The notes beneath the pieces are model-generated. The model was not told where the DNA came from and ran no database searches. It saw only the letters and a program-made list of their open reading frames with translations. Shown here in pieces: positions 25,025-33,688 of a stretch of 64,000 bases of DNA (position 1 is its first letter; each line of letters starts with the position of its first letter). Position numbers and translations under genes: made by a program. Source of the stretch: JAEUMY01 sp033764435 (GTDB lineage Bacteria > Pseudomonadota > Gammaproteobacteria > Burkholderiales > Usitatibacteraceae); the NCBI GenBank assembly GCA_033764435.1, contig JANRIX010000059.1, positions 186,001 through 250,000 of the forward strand, read 5' to 3'.

Positions 25025-26095
25025 ATGCAACGCAAATACAAGATTCTCATCATGGGCGCCTCATACGGCTCCCTGCTCGGCACCAAACTCGCGCTGGGCG
25101 GCCATGACGTGACCCTCGTCTGCCTGCCCGCTGAAGTTGCCGCGTTCAACGCCAACGGCGCCATCATCCGCATGCCGGTGAAGGGCATCGAGGGACTCGT
25201 CGAAATCAATTCCAAGAACGCGCCCGGCAAGCTCACCGCTGCCGGCCCGGCCGACGTGAACCCGAAGGACTTCGATCTCGTGGCCCTCGCCATGCAGGAG
25301 CCGCAGTACCGCACGGCCGGCGCGCGTGAATTGCTCGATGCCGTGGCCCGGGCCAAGGTGCCAGCCATGTCCATCATGAACATGCCGCCCATGCCGTATC
25401 TCGCCCGCCTGCCCGGGGTCGACATGAAGGCCTGCCGAGACTGCTTTGCCGACGCGACCGTGTGGGATGGCTTCGATCCGAAATTCATGACGCTCTGCTC
25501 GCCCGACCCGCAGGCCTTCCGTCCGCCGGAAGAGCCGGTGAACGTGCTGCAGGTGCGCCTGCCCACCAACTTCAAGGCCGCGCGTTTCGAAAGCGATGCG
25601 CACACGCAGATGCTGCGCGATCTGGAAGCGTCGGTGGATGCCGTGCGCTTCAACCACAACGGCCAGCAGATCGAACTGCCGGTGAAGCTGAAGGTGCATG
25701 ACTCCGTGTTCGTCCCGCTCGCCAAGTGGGCCATGCTGCTCGCGGGCAACTACCGCTGCATCGGCGACACCGAGATGCGCCCCATCAAGGACGCGGTGCA
25801 TGCTGACCTGGAGCAGTCGCGCCAGATCTACAACTGGGTGGTGCAGCTTTGCGTGAAAATTGGCGCCAAGGAAAGCGACATGGTGCCCTTCGAGAAATAC
25901 GCCGCCGCTGCGCAGGGCCTGGGCTCGCCGTCATCGGCCGCGCGTGCGCTGTTTGGCGGCGCGCAGTTCATCGAGCGGGTCGACCGTCTGGTGCAGGCTG
26001 TGGCGTCGCAGCACGGCATGCGCCATCCCGAAGTCGATGCTATCGTCGCCCGGGTGAATTCGCGGCTGGTGCTGAATCGACAAAAGGCGGCGTAG
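25025..26095 (+). CDS. Ketopantoate reductase (ApbA/PanE)-like oxidoreductase
   Basis: A 356-residue NAD(P)-binding protein. The N-terminus KYKILIMGASYGSLLGTKLALGGHDVTLVCLPAEVAAFNANG is an ApbA/PanE-type Rossmann fold, although the usual GxGxxG is GASYGS. The rest (VPAMSIMNMPPMPYLARLPG..., VNVLQVRLPTNFKAARFE) departs from true PanE and is longer than the usual ~300 residues, so ketopantoate may not be the substrate. A GGAGG ribosome binding site is 8 bases upstream. It stands alone. Confidence 0.75.
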   Translation: MQRKYKILIMGASYGSLLGTKLALGGHDVTLVCLPAEVAAFNANGAIIRMPVKGIEGLVEINSKNAPGKLTAAGPADVNPKDFDLVALAMQEPQYRTAGARELLDAVARAKVPAMSIMNMPPMPYLARLPGVDMKACRDCFADATVWDGFDPKFMTLCSPDPQAFRPPEEPVNVLQVRLPTNFKAARFESDAHTQMLRDLEASVDAVRFNHNGQQIELPVKLKVHDSVFVPLAKWAMLLAGNYRCIGDTEMRPIKDAVHADLEQSRQIYNWVVQLCVKIGAKESDMVPFEKYAAAAQGLGSPSSAARALFGGAQFIERVDRLVQAVASQHGMRHPEVDAIVARVNSRLVLNRQKAA

Positions 26096-26145
26096 GCCGT
26101 CGCGGGCAAGGAAGTCCAGACCGTCCGGAAAGCGCAGATCGAACG

Positions 26146-27036
26146 ATGAAGACACGGAACAGCATTTCATGCGGTGGCCCGGCCCGGTGGCGTGCTCATG
26201 CGCCGGCGCTGACCCTGACCCTGGCCGCGGCATTGTTCTTGGCCGTGGCAGGGCCTGTCCTGGCGGCGGATTTTCCGATCCGCTGCAATGCCGACGGGTA
26301 CCGGTCCATCGAGCAGCGCATGCCCACCGCCGACGCCAAGCAGCATGGGCCGGATGTCGGGTCGGACGAGTGGAAGTCGACCATCGAGTTCCGTCTCGGC
26401 ATTCGCGGCAAGCCCGGCATTCCCGCGCGGGGCACCGACGCCTGGTGCGCGCACGTGGCGGGCCTGCTTGCGACGGCACCGGCGGCAAAGGCGGGAAAGC
26501 CCGCCAAGGGCCCCGCCTTTTCATGCGCCAAGGTCGAGCCGGGCAGCATCGAATCCCTCATCTGCAACGATGCCGCACTCTCGGCGCTTGACCGCAAGAT
26601 GGACGCAACCTATGCCGCCGCGCGCAAGAAGGCAGCGAACGAGAGACCGTCCACATTGCAGGCGGAGCAACGCGGGTGGGTGAAGGGCCGCAACGATTGC
26701 TGGAAGGCCGACGACAAGCCTGCCTGCGTGAGCGGCGAGTACAAGATGCGCATCGCCGAGCTGCAGGCCCGCTATCGACTGGTGCCGCACACCGGCCCGG
26801 TTCGTTACGTGTGCAACGGGGACCCTCGCAACGAGGTGGTGGCGATGTACTTCAAGACCGATCCGCCCAGCCTCATTGCCGAACGTGGGGACAGCGTTTC
26901 CTTCATGACCGTCCAGGCGGCGGCCAGCGGCGCAAGCTATCGCGGCCGCAACGAGACGCTCTGGGAGCACCAGGGTGAGGCGACCATTGTCTGGGGCCCG
27001 GGCGCCCCGGAAATGCGCTGCAAGGTCGCGCCCTGA
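26146..27036 (+). CDS. Secreted LprI-like plus MliC-like fusion, putative lysozyme inhibitor
   Basis: A 296-residue protein with a signal peptide ending VAGPVLAAD. A middle domain (FSCAKVEPGSIESLICNDAALSALDRKMDATYAAARKK...GWVKGRNDCWKADDKPACVSGEYKMRIAELQARY) is LprI/DUF1311-like. The C-terminal domain (VRYVCNGDPRNEVVAMYFKTDPPSLIAERGDSVSFMTVQAAASGASYRGRNETLWEHQGEATIVWGPGAPEMRCKV) is MliC-like. Both families inhibit lysozymes, so a periplasmic lysozyme-inhibitor role is likely. The first 80 mature residues are of unknown fold. Confidence 0.85.
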   Translation: MKTRNSISCGGPARWRAHAPALTLTLAAALFLAVAGPVLAADFPIRCNADGYRSIEQRMPTADAKQHGPDVGSDEWKSTIEFRLGIRGKPGIPARGTDAWCAHVAGLLATAPAAKAGKPAKGPAFSCAKVEPGSIESLICNDAALSALDRKMDATYAAARKKAANERPSTLQAEQRGWVKGRNDCWKADDKPACVSGEYKMRIAELQARYRLVPHTGPVRYVCNGDPRNEVVAMYFKTDPPSLIAERGDSVSFMTVQAAASGASYRGRNETLWEHQGEATIVWGPGAPEMRCKVAP

Positions 27037-27122
27037 TCCGATCCTTGACTTGACGGGCCAAGGCCTGAATCATCATGGGGCCGGCATCGATCCCGTCGGG
27101 GTCATCCGGCGCACGCCGCCCG

Positions 27123-27173
27123 CCACCACGATGCATTCGCCACCACGGTGCATTCGCCAACACGGTGCATTCG
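27123..27173. repeat. Three tandem 17-base direct repeats
   Basis: Three adjoining units of CCACCACGGTGCATTCG with single-base changes (27123-27139, 27140-27156, 27157-27173). They end 25 bases before the DUF3011 start and overlap its likely promoter, so they may be regulator-binding iterons. Confidence 0.8.
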
Positions 27174-27198
27174 TCGAGACAAAAGGAGGAAGACCCGC

Positions 27199-27864
27199 AT
27201 GAAGCTGACTTCAAGGATTTCTGCACGCGCAGTGCTGCTCGCGACTGCCGCCGCGATGGCGACGCCCGCCTTCGCCGACTACACCATCCGCTGCGGCAGC
27301 GTTGGCGGTGGCCACAACACCTGCCGGCTGTCCCGGCCGGGCTACGTCACGATCGAACGCAAGATCTCCGGTGCCCGCTGCGACCAGGGACGGACCTGGG
27401 ATTTCGACCGTCGGGAAATCTGGGTCGATCGTGGCTGCGAGGCCGATTTCCGGGTGGAGACGCATGATCACCGGGATGGCGACAACAAGGACAAAGCGAT
27501 CGCGGGCGTGATCCTCGGCGCAGCCATTCTGGGTGCGCTGGCCTCCAACAAGGAGCACCGCGACGACGAGCAGTATCGCGATGAAAACTACTACGGCTCC
27601 CGTCATTCATCCTACATTCCCCGGTGGATGGTCGGCACCTTCCGCGGCTACAACCCCCAGTACGGCGCGGAGGTGGAGATGCGGATCAGCGAGGATGGCC
27701 GCGTTGTTGCGGAAACCCAGGGCCAGACCCTGCGCGGCTGGATCAACAACCAGAAGCTGCAGATCGGCGGTGCCGTGTTCAGCATCGACCAGACGCGCGA
27801 GGGTTTTGTCACCGCACAGAGGGGTGACCGCTTCAACGAAGTTCGCTATCGCCGCATGCGTTGA
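27199..27864 (+). CDS. DUF3011 family secreted protein
   Basis: A 221-residue protein with a signal peptide (ARAVLLATAAAMATPAFAD). A DUF3011 domain follows (YTIRCGSVGGGHNTCRLSRPGYVTIERKISGARCDQGRTWDFDRREIWVDRGCEADFRV), with paired cysteines. A central hydrophobic stretch (AIAGVILGAAILGALA) may be a membrane segment or Gly-zipper. The C-terminal domain (WMVGTFRGYNPQYGAEVEMRISEDGRVVAETQGQTLRGW) is beta-rich. AAAGGAGGAAGA provides a strong ribosome binding site. Function is unknown. Confidence 0.82.
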   Translation: MKLTSRISARAVLLATAAAMATPAFADYTIRCGSVGGGHNTCRLSRPGYVTIERKISGARCDQGRTWDFDRREIWVDRGCEADFRVETHDHRDGDNKDKAIAGVILGAAILGALASNKEHRDDEQYRDENYYGSRHSSYIPRWMVGTFRGYNPQYGAEVEMRISEDGRVVAETQGQTLRGWINNQKLQIGGAVFSIDQTREGFVTAQRGDRFNEVRYRRMR

Positions 27865-27963
27865 TTGCCGCGGCCCGGCCGCCGTCAGGCGAGTGATCGC
27901 AAGGCGGCTGCCCGGTGGCTGATGGTGGCTGATGCGGTTGACGATGCACGGCGGATCAGCACG

Positions 27964-29043
27964 TCAGTGCGTGTGGCCCGTCCCCTTCGCCGCCGAGTAA
28001 TGCTCCCGCAACAGATCCCGCCCGAAATCGCCGGTGAAATCGCGCCACACCGTGTGGATGTGATTGCCGCTCGACTGTGACGAGTCGTATTCGATGAGGA
28101 ACAGTGGTCCCTGGATGCGGTAGTAGTGCGGCTGGCCGCGCTCCGTGCCGCCCGCCCAGCCGAAACGGATGGCGTCGATGCCGCCCGGCTCGTTTCCCAC
28201 CCGACCGTGGCGCACACGGGCCATGCGCGCGGTGGCGAGGCCGGGTTCAAACGTGTTCGCGTGCTCGCCGATCAGCTTCATCAGCAGCGCCTTCTGTGCC
28301 TCGGTCATCTGCAGGGCGGCGAGCCCCACGGCAGGCAACGGCGCGACCTCCGCCTTCGCGCCGGTCACGATGTCGCCGTAGGTGCGCGTGTCGAACACGG
28401 CGGCGCGGCGCTGTTCGACAGTGAATGAAGCCAACAGCTCGCGCGCCAGATCCTCCTCCAGCTTCAGCGTCCGCAAGCCCGCTTTCGGTCCTGATTTCAC
28501 CTCTGCCGGGTTGGCGCCGAGAAAGCTCGGCGTATCCACCACCAGCCGGTCACCCGTGAGCGTGAAATTGAGCGACAGATGATGGCCCTCGAACCGCCAG
28601 CCCCAGGTCGCTTTCGCATCCGGCTGGCCGTAGACGGTGAGGTGATACTTCTCCGGGTCGCGGCGCAGCCCGCCGAAGGTCTCGATCTCGCGCAGCACCA
28701 GTTCCAGCTCGATGATGTTCGTCACCTTGGCGTGGCCGGCGGCGGAGAGGGCGCGCTTCAGCAACACCTGTGCGGCGGCGCGCTGCTTCGCATCCATCTC
28801 CTTCAGCGACACGCCGTTCCGCGAACGGGGGACGAAATGCCAGTCGAAGCGGTCGGCATCGTCGAACGGGCGCTGCGCCTCTTTGCGGAGCGCAGGCGGC
28901 AGCAGGGCCAGCCAGGCGGTGGCGGCTTCGCGCATGCCGGTTGCCGCAGAAGCGGTGGGGTGCGGGCCGTCGTGGGCCGAAGCGGGCGTCCCGGCGAAGG
29001 CGAGCGTCAAGCAGCAAAGCAACAGGCGAAGATCGAGACGCAT
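27964..29043 (-). CDS. DUF3500 family protein
   Basis: A 359-residue protein with a signal peptide (RLLLCCLTLAFAGTPASAHD). The rest matches DUF3500: RFDWHFVPRSRNGVSLKEMDAKQRAAAQVLLKRALS, YHLTVYGQPDAKATWGWRFEGHHLSLNFTLTGDRLVVDTPSFLGANPAEV, RFGWAGGTERGQPHYYRIQGPLFLIEYDSSQSSGNHIHTVWRDFTGDFG. The conserved His, Glu and Asp residues suggest a metal site. Function of the family is not established. The start at 29043 is chosen over 29103, whose extension runs through a palindrome copy. Confidence 0.85.
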   Translation of the reverse strand: MRLDLRLLLCCLTLAFAGTPASAHDGPHPTASAATGMREAATAWLALLPPALRKEAQRPFDDADRFDWHFVPRSRNGVSLKEMDAKQRAAAQVLLKRALSAAGHAKVTNIIELELVLREIETFGGLRRDPEKYHLTVYGQPDAKATWGWRFEGHHLSLNFTLTGDRLVVDTPSFLGANPAEVKSGPKAGLRTLKLEEDLARELLASFTVEQRRAAVFDTRTYGDIVTGAKAEVAPLPAVGLAALQMTEAQKALLMKLIGEHANTFEPGLATARMARVRHGRVGNEPGGIDAIRFGWAGGTERGQPHYYRIQGPLFLIEYDSSQSSGNHIHTVWRDFTGDFGRDLLREHYSAAKGTGHTH

Positions 29044-29069
29044 GGCGGATTTCCAGGCTGGGTGTGATG

Positions 29070-29081
29070 GCGAATATTCGC
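29070..29081. repeat. Dispersed palindrome GCGAATATTCGC, copy 13
   Basis: Exact copy, 26 bases upstream of the DUF3500 start in a divergent gap. Confidence 0.9.
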
Positions 29082-29108
29082 ACGACACGCCTGACCAAGA
29101 CATCGCGC

Positions 29109-29122
29109 TTGATCGACATCAG
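29109..29122 (+). promoter_or_regulatory. Possible FNR/ANR-type box upstream of acetyl-CoA hydrolase
   Basis: TTGATCGACATCAG matches 9 of 10 specified bases of TTGAT-N4-ATCAA. GATAAT (29162-29167) downstream could be a -10 box, which would put the box near -58. This is weak evidence of oxygen- or CRP-type control. Confidence 0.35.
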
Positions 29123-29208
29123 ATCAAAGCGAGAAAGCGCCAAGCGGGAATGCGCTTGCCGGATAATGAACCCGAGAATTGAATGCCCATCTCGCCCGGA
29201 GCTCAGCC

Positions 29209-31329
29209 ATGACCACCCCCCGCCACTTCAACCAGATCGACGCCTGCGTCGACGCCATCCTCGCGCACGTGCCGGGCGACATCATCCTCGGCATCCCGCT
29301 CGGCATCGGCAAGCCCAATCCGTTGGTGAATGCGCTCTATCGCCGCGTGAGCGCCGATCCGACGCGCCGCCTGGTCATCGTCACCGCACTTTCGCTGGAG
29401 AAGCCGGTCGGCAAGAGCGAGCTGGAAGCGCATTTCCTCGCCCCGCTGGTCGAGCGCGTGTTCGGGGACTATCCCGACCTGGAATACGTGAAGGCGCTGC
29501 GCCACGGTGAGCTGCCCCCAAACATCGAGGTGCGCGAGTTTTTCCTGAAGACGGGCGACTATCTCGGCAACGAGACCGCGCAGCAGAACTACATCTCCAC
29601 CAACTACACCTTCGTCGCGCGCGACATGGCGGTGCAGGGCATCAACGTGCTGGCGCAGGCGGTGGCGGCGGAGGGCGAGGGGGCGGCGCTGCGTCTCTCG
29701 CTGTCCAGCAACACCGATCTCACCAAGGAGCTGATCGAGCGCATGCGCGCCGAGGGCGCGCCGCTGCTCACCGTCGCTGTGGTCAATCGGCGCATGCCGT
29801 TCATGCCCAACGATGCCGAGATCGCGCCGTCCGCGTTCGATTTCGTTCTCACCGACCCTGCGGCCACGCATGCGCTCTTCGCCCCGCCGAACGGCAAGGT
29901 GAGCACGGCCGATTACGCCATCGGCCTTCATGCGGCCAGCTTGGTGGCGGATGGCGGCACACTGCAGATCGGCATCGGCGCGCTGGGTGACGCGATCGCG
30001 CAGGCGCTGATCGTGCGCGACCGGCATGGCGACGACTTCCGCACCATCCTCGGCTCGCTTTGTCCCCAGGGCCTGGCCGGGCGCGAGCTGGGTCGGTTCG
30101 AGCAGGGGCTCTACGGCTGCTCGGAAATGTTCGTGAACGGTTTCCTGAAGCTCATCGACGCCGGCATCATCCGCCGCCGGGTGTATGCCGACGCCGCGTT
30201 GCAGCACCTCATCAACGAGGGCCGCATCGGCGCGCAGGTCACGCCAGCCACGCTGACGGCGCTGCTGCAGGAAGGCCGCATCCATCGGCATCTCAGTGAG
30301 CGCGATGTCGCCTTCCTGCTGCACTTCGGCATCCTGCGCGAGGGCACGCGGGTGGTGGGTCACTCGCTAGTGTGCGGCGACGCGACCGCGGCCAACGACC
30401 TCGCCGACGAGCAGGCCTTGGCCGTCATCCACGCGTCTATGCTCGGCACGACGCTGCGCCACGGCATTCACATGACCGGCGGCTTCTTCCTCGGCCCGCG
30501 CGATTTCTACGAGCGGCTGCGCGCCATGCCCCAGGACGATCTGGCGCGCATCGACATGACCCGCATCGACTTCATCAACCAGCTCTACGGCGACGATGCG
30601 CTGAAGCGCGCGCAGCGCATCAAGGCGCGGTTCATGAACACGACCATGATGGTGACGCTCATGGGTGCTGCCGTCAGCGACGGGCTGGAGACCGGGCAGG
30701 TCGTGAGTGGTGTGGGCGGGCAGTACAACTTCGTCGCGATGTCGCATGCGCTGCCCGATGCGCGGCTCATCATGATGTTGCGCGCCACTCACGAGAACAA
30801 GAAGGCCGGGCTCACCAGCAGCATCGTGTGGAACTACGGCCACGTCACCATCCCGCGCCATCTGCGCGACGTGGTGGTGACGGAGTACGGCGTGGCGGAG
30901 CTGCGCGGCCAGTCGGACAGCGAGGTCATCAAGCGCCTGCTGGCGATCGCCGATTCACGCTTCCAGCCCCAGCTCCTGGCCGAGGCCAAGGCCGCCGGCA
31001 AGCTCGCCGCCGACTATGAAATCCCGGAATACCAGCGCGACAACCTGCCGCAGCGGCTGGATGACGCGCTGCACCCGTGGAGCAAGGCGGGCCGCCTGCC
31101 TGACTTCCCGTTCGGCACGGATCTCACGGCGGATGAGCTCCACATCGTGCGCGCGCTGAAGCGGCTGAAGCGCGCGACCGAACACCCGACCGAACTGGTG
31201 GCCATGGCCGTGAAAAGCCTGTGGGAGGACAAGGAAGCGCCGCGCGAGTATCTGGAGCGGCTGGGGCTGGCGGATGCGAAGAGCTTTCGCGACATGTTTG
31301 TGCGGAAGCTGTTTGCGGGGAATCTGTAG
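29209..31329 (+). CDS. Acetyl-CoA hydrolase/transferase family protein, long form
   Basis: A 706-residue CoA-transferase-fold protein, clearly longer than the usual 430-520 residues of the family. The N-terminal part (GDIILGIPLGIGKPNPLVNALYRR) and middle (ADYAIGLHAASLVADGGTLQIGIGALGDAIAQAL) form the first half. The C-terminal half carries FINQLYGD, DGLETGQVVSGVGGQYNFVAMSHALPDARLIMMLRATHENKKAGLTSSIVWNYGHVTIPRHLRDVVVTEYGVAELRGQSD, a typical acetyl-CoA hydrolase/transferase C-domain with the substrate-site glycines. It moves CoA between acyl groups or hydrolyses acyl-CoA. CGGAGCTCAGCC gives a ribosome binding site. Confidence 0.86.
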   Translation: MTTPRHFNQIDACVDAILAHVPGDIILGIPLGIGKPNPLVNALYRRVSADPTRRLVIVTALSLEKPVGKSELEAHFLAPLVERVFGDYPDLEYVKALRHGELPPNIEVREFFLKTGDYLGNETAQQNYISTNYTFVARDMAVQGINVLAQAVAAEGEGAALRLSLSSNTDLTKELIERMRAEGAPLLTVAVVNRRMPFMPNDAEIAPSAFDFVLTDPAATHALFAPPNGKVSTADYAIGLHAASLVADGGTLQIGIGALGDAIAQALIVRDRHGDDFRTILGSLCPQGLAGRELGRFEQGLYGCSEMFVNGFLKLIDAGIIRRRVYADAALQHLINEGRIGAQVTPATLTALLQEGRIHRHLSERDVAFLLHFGILREGTRVVGHSLVCGDATAANDLADEQALAVIHASMLGTTLRHGIHMTGGFFLGPRDFYERLRAMPQDDLARIDMTRIDFINQLYGDDALKRAQRIKARFMNTTMMVTLMGAAVSDGLETGQVVSGVGGQYNFVAMSHALPDARLIMMLRATHENKKAGLTSSIVWNYGHVTIPRHLRDVVVTEYGVAELRGQSDSEVIKRLLAIADSRFQPQLLAEAKAAGKLAADYEIPEYQRDNLPQRLDDALHPWSKAGRLPDFPFGTDLTADELHIVRALKRLKRATEHPTELVAMAVKSLWEDKEAPREYLERLGLADAKSFRDMFVRKLFAGNL

Positions 31330-31348
31330 CCAGAGAATGGTGGAATGT

Positions 31349-31444
31349 CCTCCCCCTTTGCAAAAGGGGGATAGAGGGGGATTTCGCTACGAACTTACCA
31401 TCAACCCAAATCCCCCCAACCCCCCCTTTGTCAACGGGGGGATG
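31349..31444. mobile_element. MITE-like 96-base element, copy A
   Basis: A 96-base element made of two C/G-rich hairpins (CCCCCTTTGCAAAAGGGGG and a CCCCCCTTTGTC...GGGGGG unit) around a spacer. The same element occurs at 32432-32527, about 90% identical. It begins 19 bases after the acetyl-CoA hydrolase stop. It has no coding capacity and resembles short non-autonomous elements that are widespread in proteobacteria. Confidence 0.75.
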
Positions 31445-31547
31445 CCAGGGTGCTGAAGCGTGACGCCAGGTTGCCGCATCCAGTATGCAAGGCTCGCGCC
31501 ACGCTCACGACCAACGTGCATCCCGTCATGAATCCGAAGGAGACGAC

Positions 31548-32318
31548 ATGCGCGACATCTGGTGGAAGCCCTTCGCCCTGGGGCTGATGGCCATTCCCGC
31601 AACAGTGGGCGCCGCGCCCTGCGAGCTGCGCAGCGGGCCGCATCGCAACCCGGTCATTGAGCTCTACACCTCCGAAGGCTGCAGCTCCTGTCCGCCGGCG
31701 GACCGGTGGCTATCCAAGCTCCGCCAGCCGCTGGCTGAAGAGCCGGTGCAACCGGTGATCATGGCGTTTCATGTGAGCTATTGGGATTACATCGGCTGGA
31801 TCGACCGATTCGCCCAGCCCGCATTCAACGAGCGGCAGCGCGAGCTGGCCCGGCGCGAGGGCCGCGCGGGCGTCTACACGCCGCAGCTGGTGCGGGATGG
31901 CAAGGACTGGCCGCAGTGGTTCCGGTCCGATGCCCGCGCCATCCTGGAGCCCGCGCCTGGCAGGCTGGAGCGGGCGAGTGCGTCGATTCTCCTGCGCCGC
32001 AATGCCCAGGGTCTGGTGCAGGCATCGGTGACACCGGTGAGCCCGGCGCAGCGCTGGGAAGCCTACTGGACCGTGACCGAGAACGATCACCAGACCAAGG
32101 TGCGCTCAGGCGAGAACCGTGGTGAAGCGCTGAAGCATGATTTTGTGGTGCGCGGCTATGAGCGCGTGGCCGCGACGACTGGCCCCGCTCGTCTCGCCTG
32201 GAAGCCGCCTGCTGCGGAAGGCGACCGCGCGCAGCAAATCAATCTGGTGGTGACCGATGCGCAGACCGGCCTGCCGTTGCAGGCGCTCTCACTGGCCTGC
32301 GCGGCGCCGCTGTCCTGA
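31548..32318 (+). CDS. DUF1223 family thioredoxin-fold protein
   Basis: A 256-residue protein with a signal peptide (WWKPFALGLMAIPATVGA). The family hallmark VIELYTSEGCSSCPPADRWL contains the CxxC pair in a thioredoxin-like fold. It is followed by AFHVSYWDYIGWIDRFAQPAFNERQRELARREGRAGVYTPQLVRDG, also diagnostic. Probably a periplasmic protein with a redox-active or disulfide site. AAGGAGACGAC precedes the ATG. The gene is bracketed by two copies of a MITE-like repeat. Confidence 0.9.
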   Translation: MRDIWWKPFALGLMAIPATVGAAPCELRSGPHRNPVIELYTSEGCSSCPPADRWLSKLRQPLAEEPVQPVIMAFHVSYWDYIGWIDRFAQPAFNERQRELARREGRAGVYTPQLVRDGKDWPQWFRSDARAILEPAPGRLERASASILLRRNAQGLVQASVTPVSPAQRWEAYWTVTENDHQTKVRSGENRGEALKHDFVVRGYERVAATTGPARLAWKPPAAEGDRAQQINLVVTDAQTGLPLQALSLACAAPLS

Positions 32319-32386
32319 CGGGCAGTTTCCAGCCCGGATAGAGCAACGCCAATAGCGGACTTTGACGAGAATCCCCACGTCTCGTC

Positions 32387-32406
32387 ATTCCGGCGAAAGC
32401 CGGAAT
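32387..32406. repeat. REP-like hairpin with GAAA tetraloop
   Basis: ATTCCGGC-GAAA-GCCGGAAT, a perfect 8-base-pair stem with a GNRA loop, lies 68 bases after the DUF1223 stop. The flanks GTC...CCAG match a common proteobacterial REP type. It may stabilise the mRNA 3' end. Confidence 0.7.
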
Positions 32407-32431
32407 CCAGATCTGTCGGGAGAGGGACTTG

Positions 32432-32527
32432 CCTCCCCCTTTGCAAAAGGGGGATCGAGGGGGATTTCGCCACGAACTTGCCGACAACCCAAATCCCCCC
32501 AAGCCCCCCTTTGTCAAAGGGGGGATG
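32432..32527. mobile_element. MITE-like 96-base element, copy B
   Basis: Second copy of the element at 31349-31444, in the same orientation and of identical length. It lies between the DUF1223 and aminotransferase genes, which converge here. Confidence 0.75.
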
Positions 32528-32557
32528 TCAGCACCGTGCGCGAGGCGGGCCCTCTCG

Positions 32558-33688
32558 TTACACGCCCATCTTGTCCAGCGCGTCCGAGAGGTTCTTTACC
32601 GTCCGGTCCACGTTGCGCAGCTTCTCCAGGCCGAAGAGCCCGATGCGGAACGTCGAGAAATCCGCCGGCTCGTCGCACTGCAGCGGCACGCCTGACGCAC
32701 TCTGGATGCCCGCGGCGATGAATTTCTTGCCACTCTTCATCTCCGGGTCGCTGGTGTAGCTCACCACCACGCCTGGCGCCTGGAAGCCATCGGCTGCGAT
32801 GCTCTTGAAGCCGCGGCTTTCCAGCAGCGCGCGCGCCTTCTTGCCCAGCTCCCATTGCAGATCGCGAATATTCGCAAAGCCCTGCGACTCCGTCTCCTGC
32901 ATCACGGCGCAGAGTCGCGTCAGCGCGTCGGTCGGCATGGTCGTGTGGTACACGTGCCCGCCGCCTTCATACGTCTCCATGATCGAGAGCCACTTCTTGA
33001 GGTCGCAGGAGAAACTCGTGCTTTGCGTCGCGTCGATGGCCGCGCGGGCGCGCTCGGAAAGCATCACCATCGCGCAGCACGGCGAGGACGACCAGCCCTT
33101 CTGCGGTGCGGACACGAGTACGTCCACACCCGTGGCGGCCATGTCCACCCATGCCGCACCCGAGGCGATGCAGTCCAGCACGAAAAGGCCGCCCACCGCG
33201 TGCACGGCGTCGGCCACCTGCTTCAGGTAATCGTCCGGCAGGATCATCCCGGCCGAGGTTTCCACATGCGGCGCGAACACAACGGCCGGCTTCTCGCTCG
33301 CGATGGTCGCGACGACCTCGGCGATGGGGCAGGGCGTCCACTGCGCGTCCTTCGCCTCACTTACCCGCCGCGCCTTCAGCACCGTGCTCTTCGCGGGGAT
33401 ATTCCCCTGCTCGAAAATCTGCGTCCAGCGATAGCTGAACCAGCCATTGCGGATCACGACCACGTTCTTGCCCGTGGCGAACTGCCGCGCCACCGCCTCC
33501 ATGCCGAACGTCCCGCTGCCCGGCACGAGGATGGACGACTTCGCGTGATAGACGACCTTCAGGATGCGCGAAATCTCGCGCATCACGCCCTGGAACCGCT
33601 GCGACATGTGGTTCAGCGAACGGTCGGTGTAGACGACGGAATATTCAAGCAGTCCGTCCGGATCGACGGAAGGCAGCAGGCCGGGCAT
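32558..33688 (-). CDS. Class V aminotransferase (alanine-glyoxylate / serine-pyruvate type)
   Basis: A 376-residue PLP enzyme of fold type I. Family features are VPGSGTFGMEAVARQF, VVFAPHVETSAGMILP, LFVLDCIASGAAWVDMAATGVDVLVSAPQKGWSSSPCCAMVMLS with PLP Asp D172 and Schiff-base lysine K197. The AGXT-like motif SAPQKG is clear. Likely amino donors are alanine or serine and the acceptor glyoxylate or pyruvate, but this cannot be fixed. An exact palindrome copy reads ANIR in GFANIRDLQW. It is the last backbone gene before the low-GC island. Confidence 0.9.
   Translation of the reverse strand: MPGLLPSVDPDGLLEYSVVYTDRSLNHMSQRFQGVMREISRILKVVYHAKSSILVPGSGTFGMEAVARQFATGKNVVVIRNGWFSYRWTQIFEQGNIPAKSTVLKARRVSEAKDAQWTPCPIAEVVATIASEKPAVVFAPHVETSAGMILPDDYLKQVADAVHAVGGLFVLDCIASGAAWVDMAATGVDVLVSAPQKGWSSSPCCAMVMLSERARAAIDATQSTSFSCDLKKWLSIMETYEGGGHVYHTTMPTDALTRLCAVMQETESQGFANIRDLQWELGKKARALLESRGFKSIAADGFQAPGVVVSYTSDPEMKSGKKFIAAGIQSASGVPLQCDEPADFSTFRIGLFGLEKLRNVDRTVKNLSDALDKMGV
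32864..32875. repeat. Dispersed palindrome GCGAATATTCGC, copy 14 (in aminotransferase gene)
   Basis: Exact copy inside the gene, read on the minus strand as Ala-Asn-Ile-Arg. Confidence 0.9.

Noticed and set aside
25025..26095. Naming the reductase panE
   Set aside because: The NAD(P) loop is atypical and the protein is longer than PanE; only a family-level call is safe.
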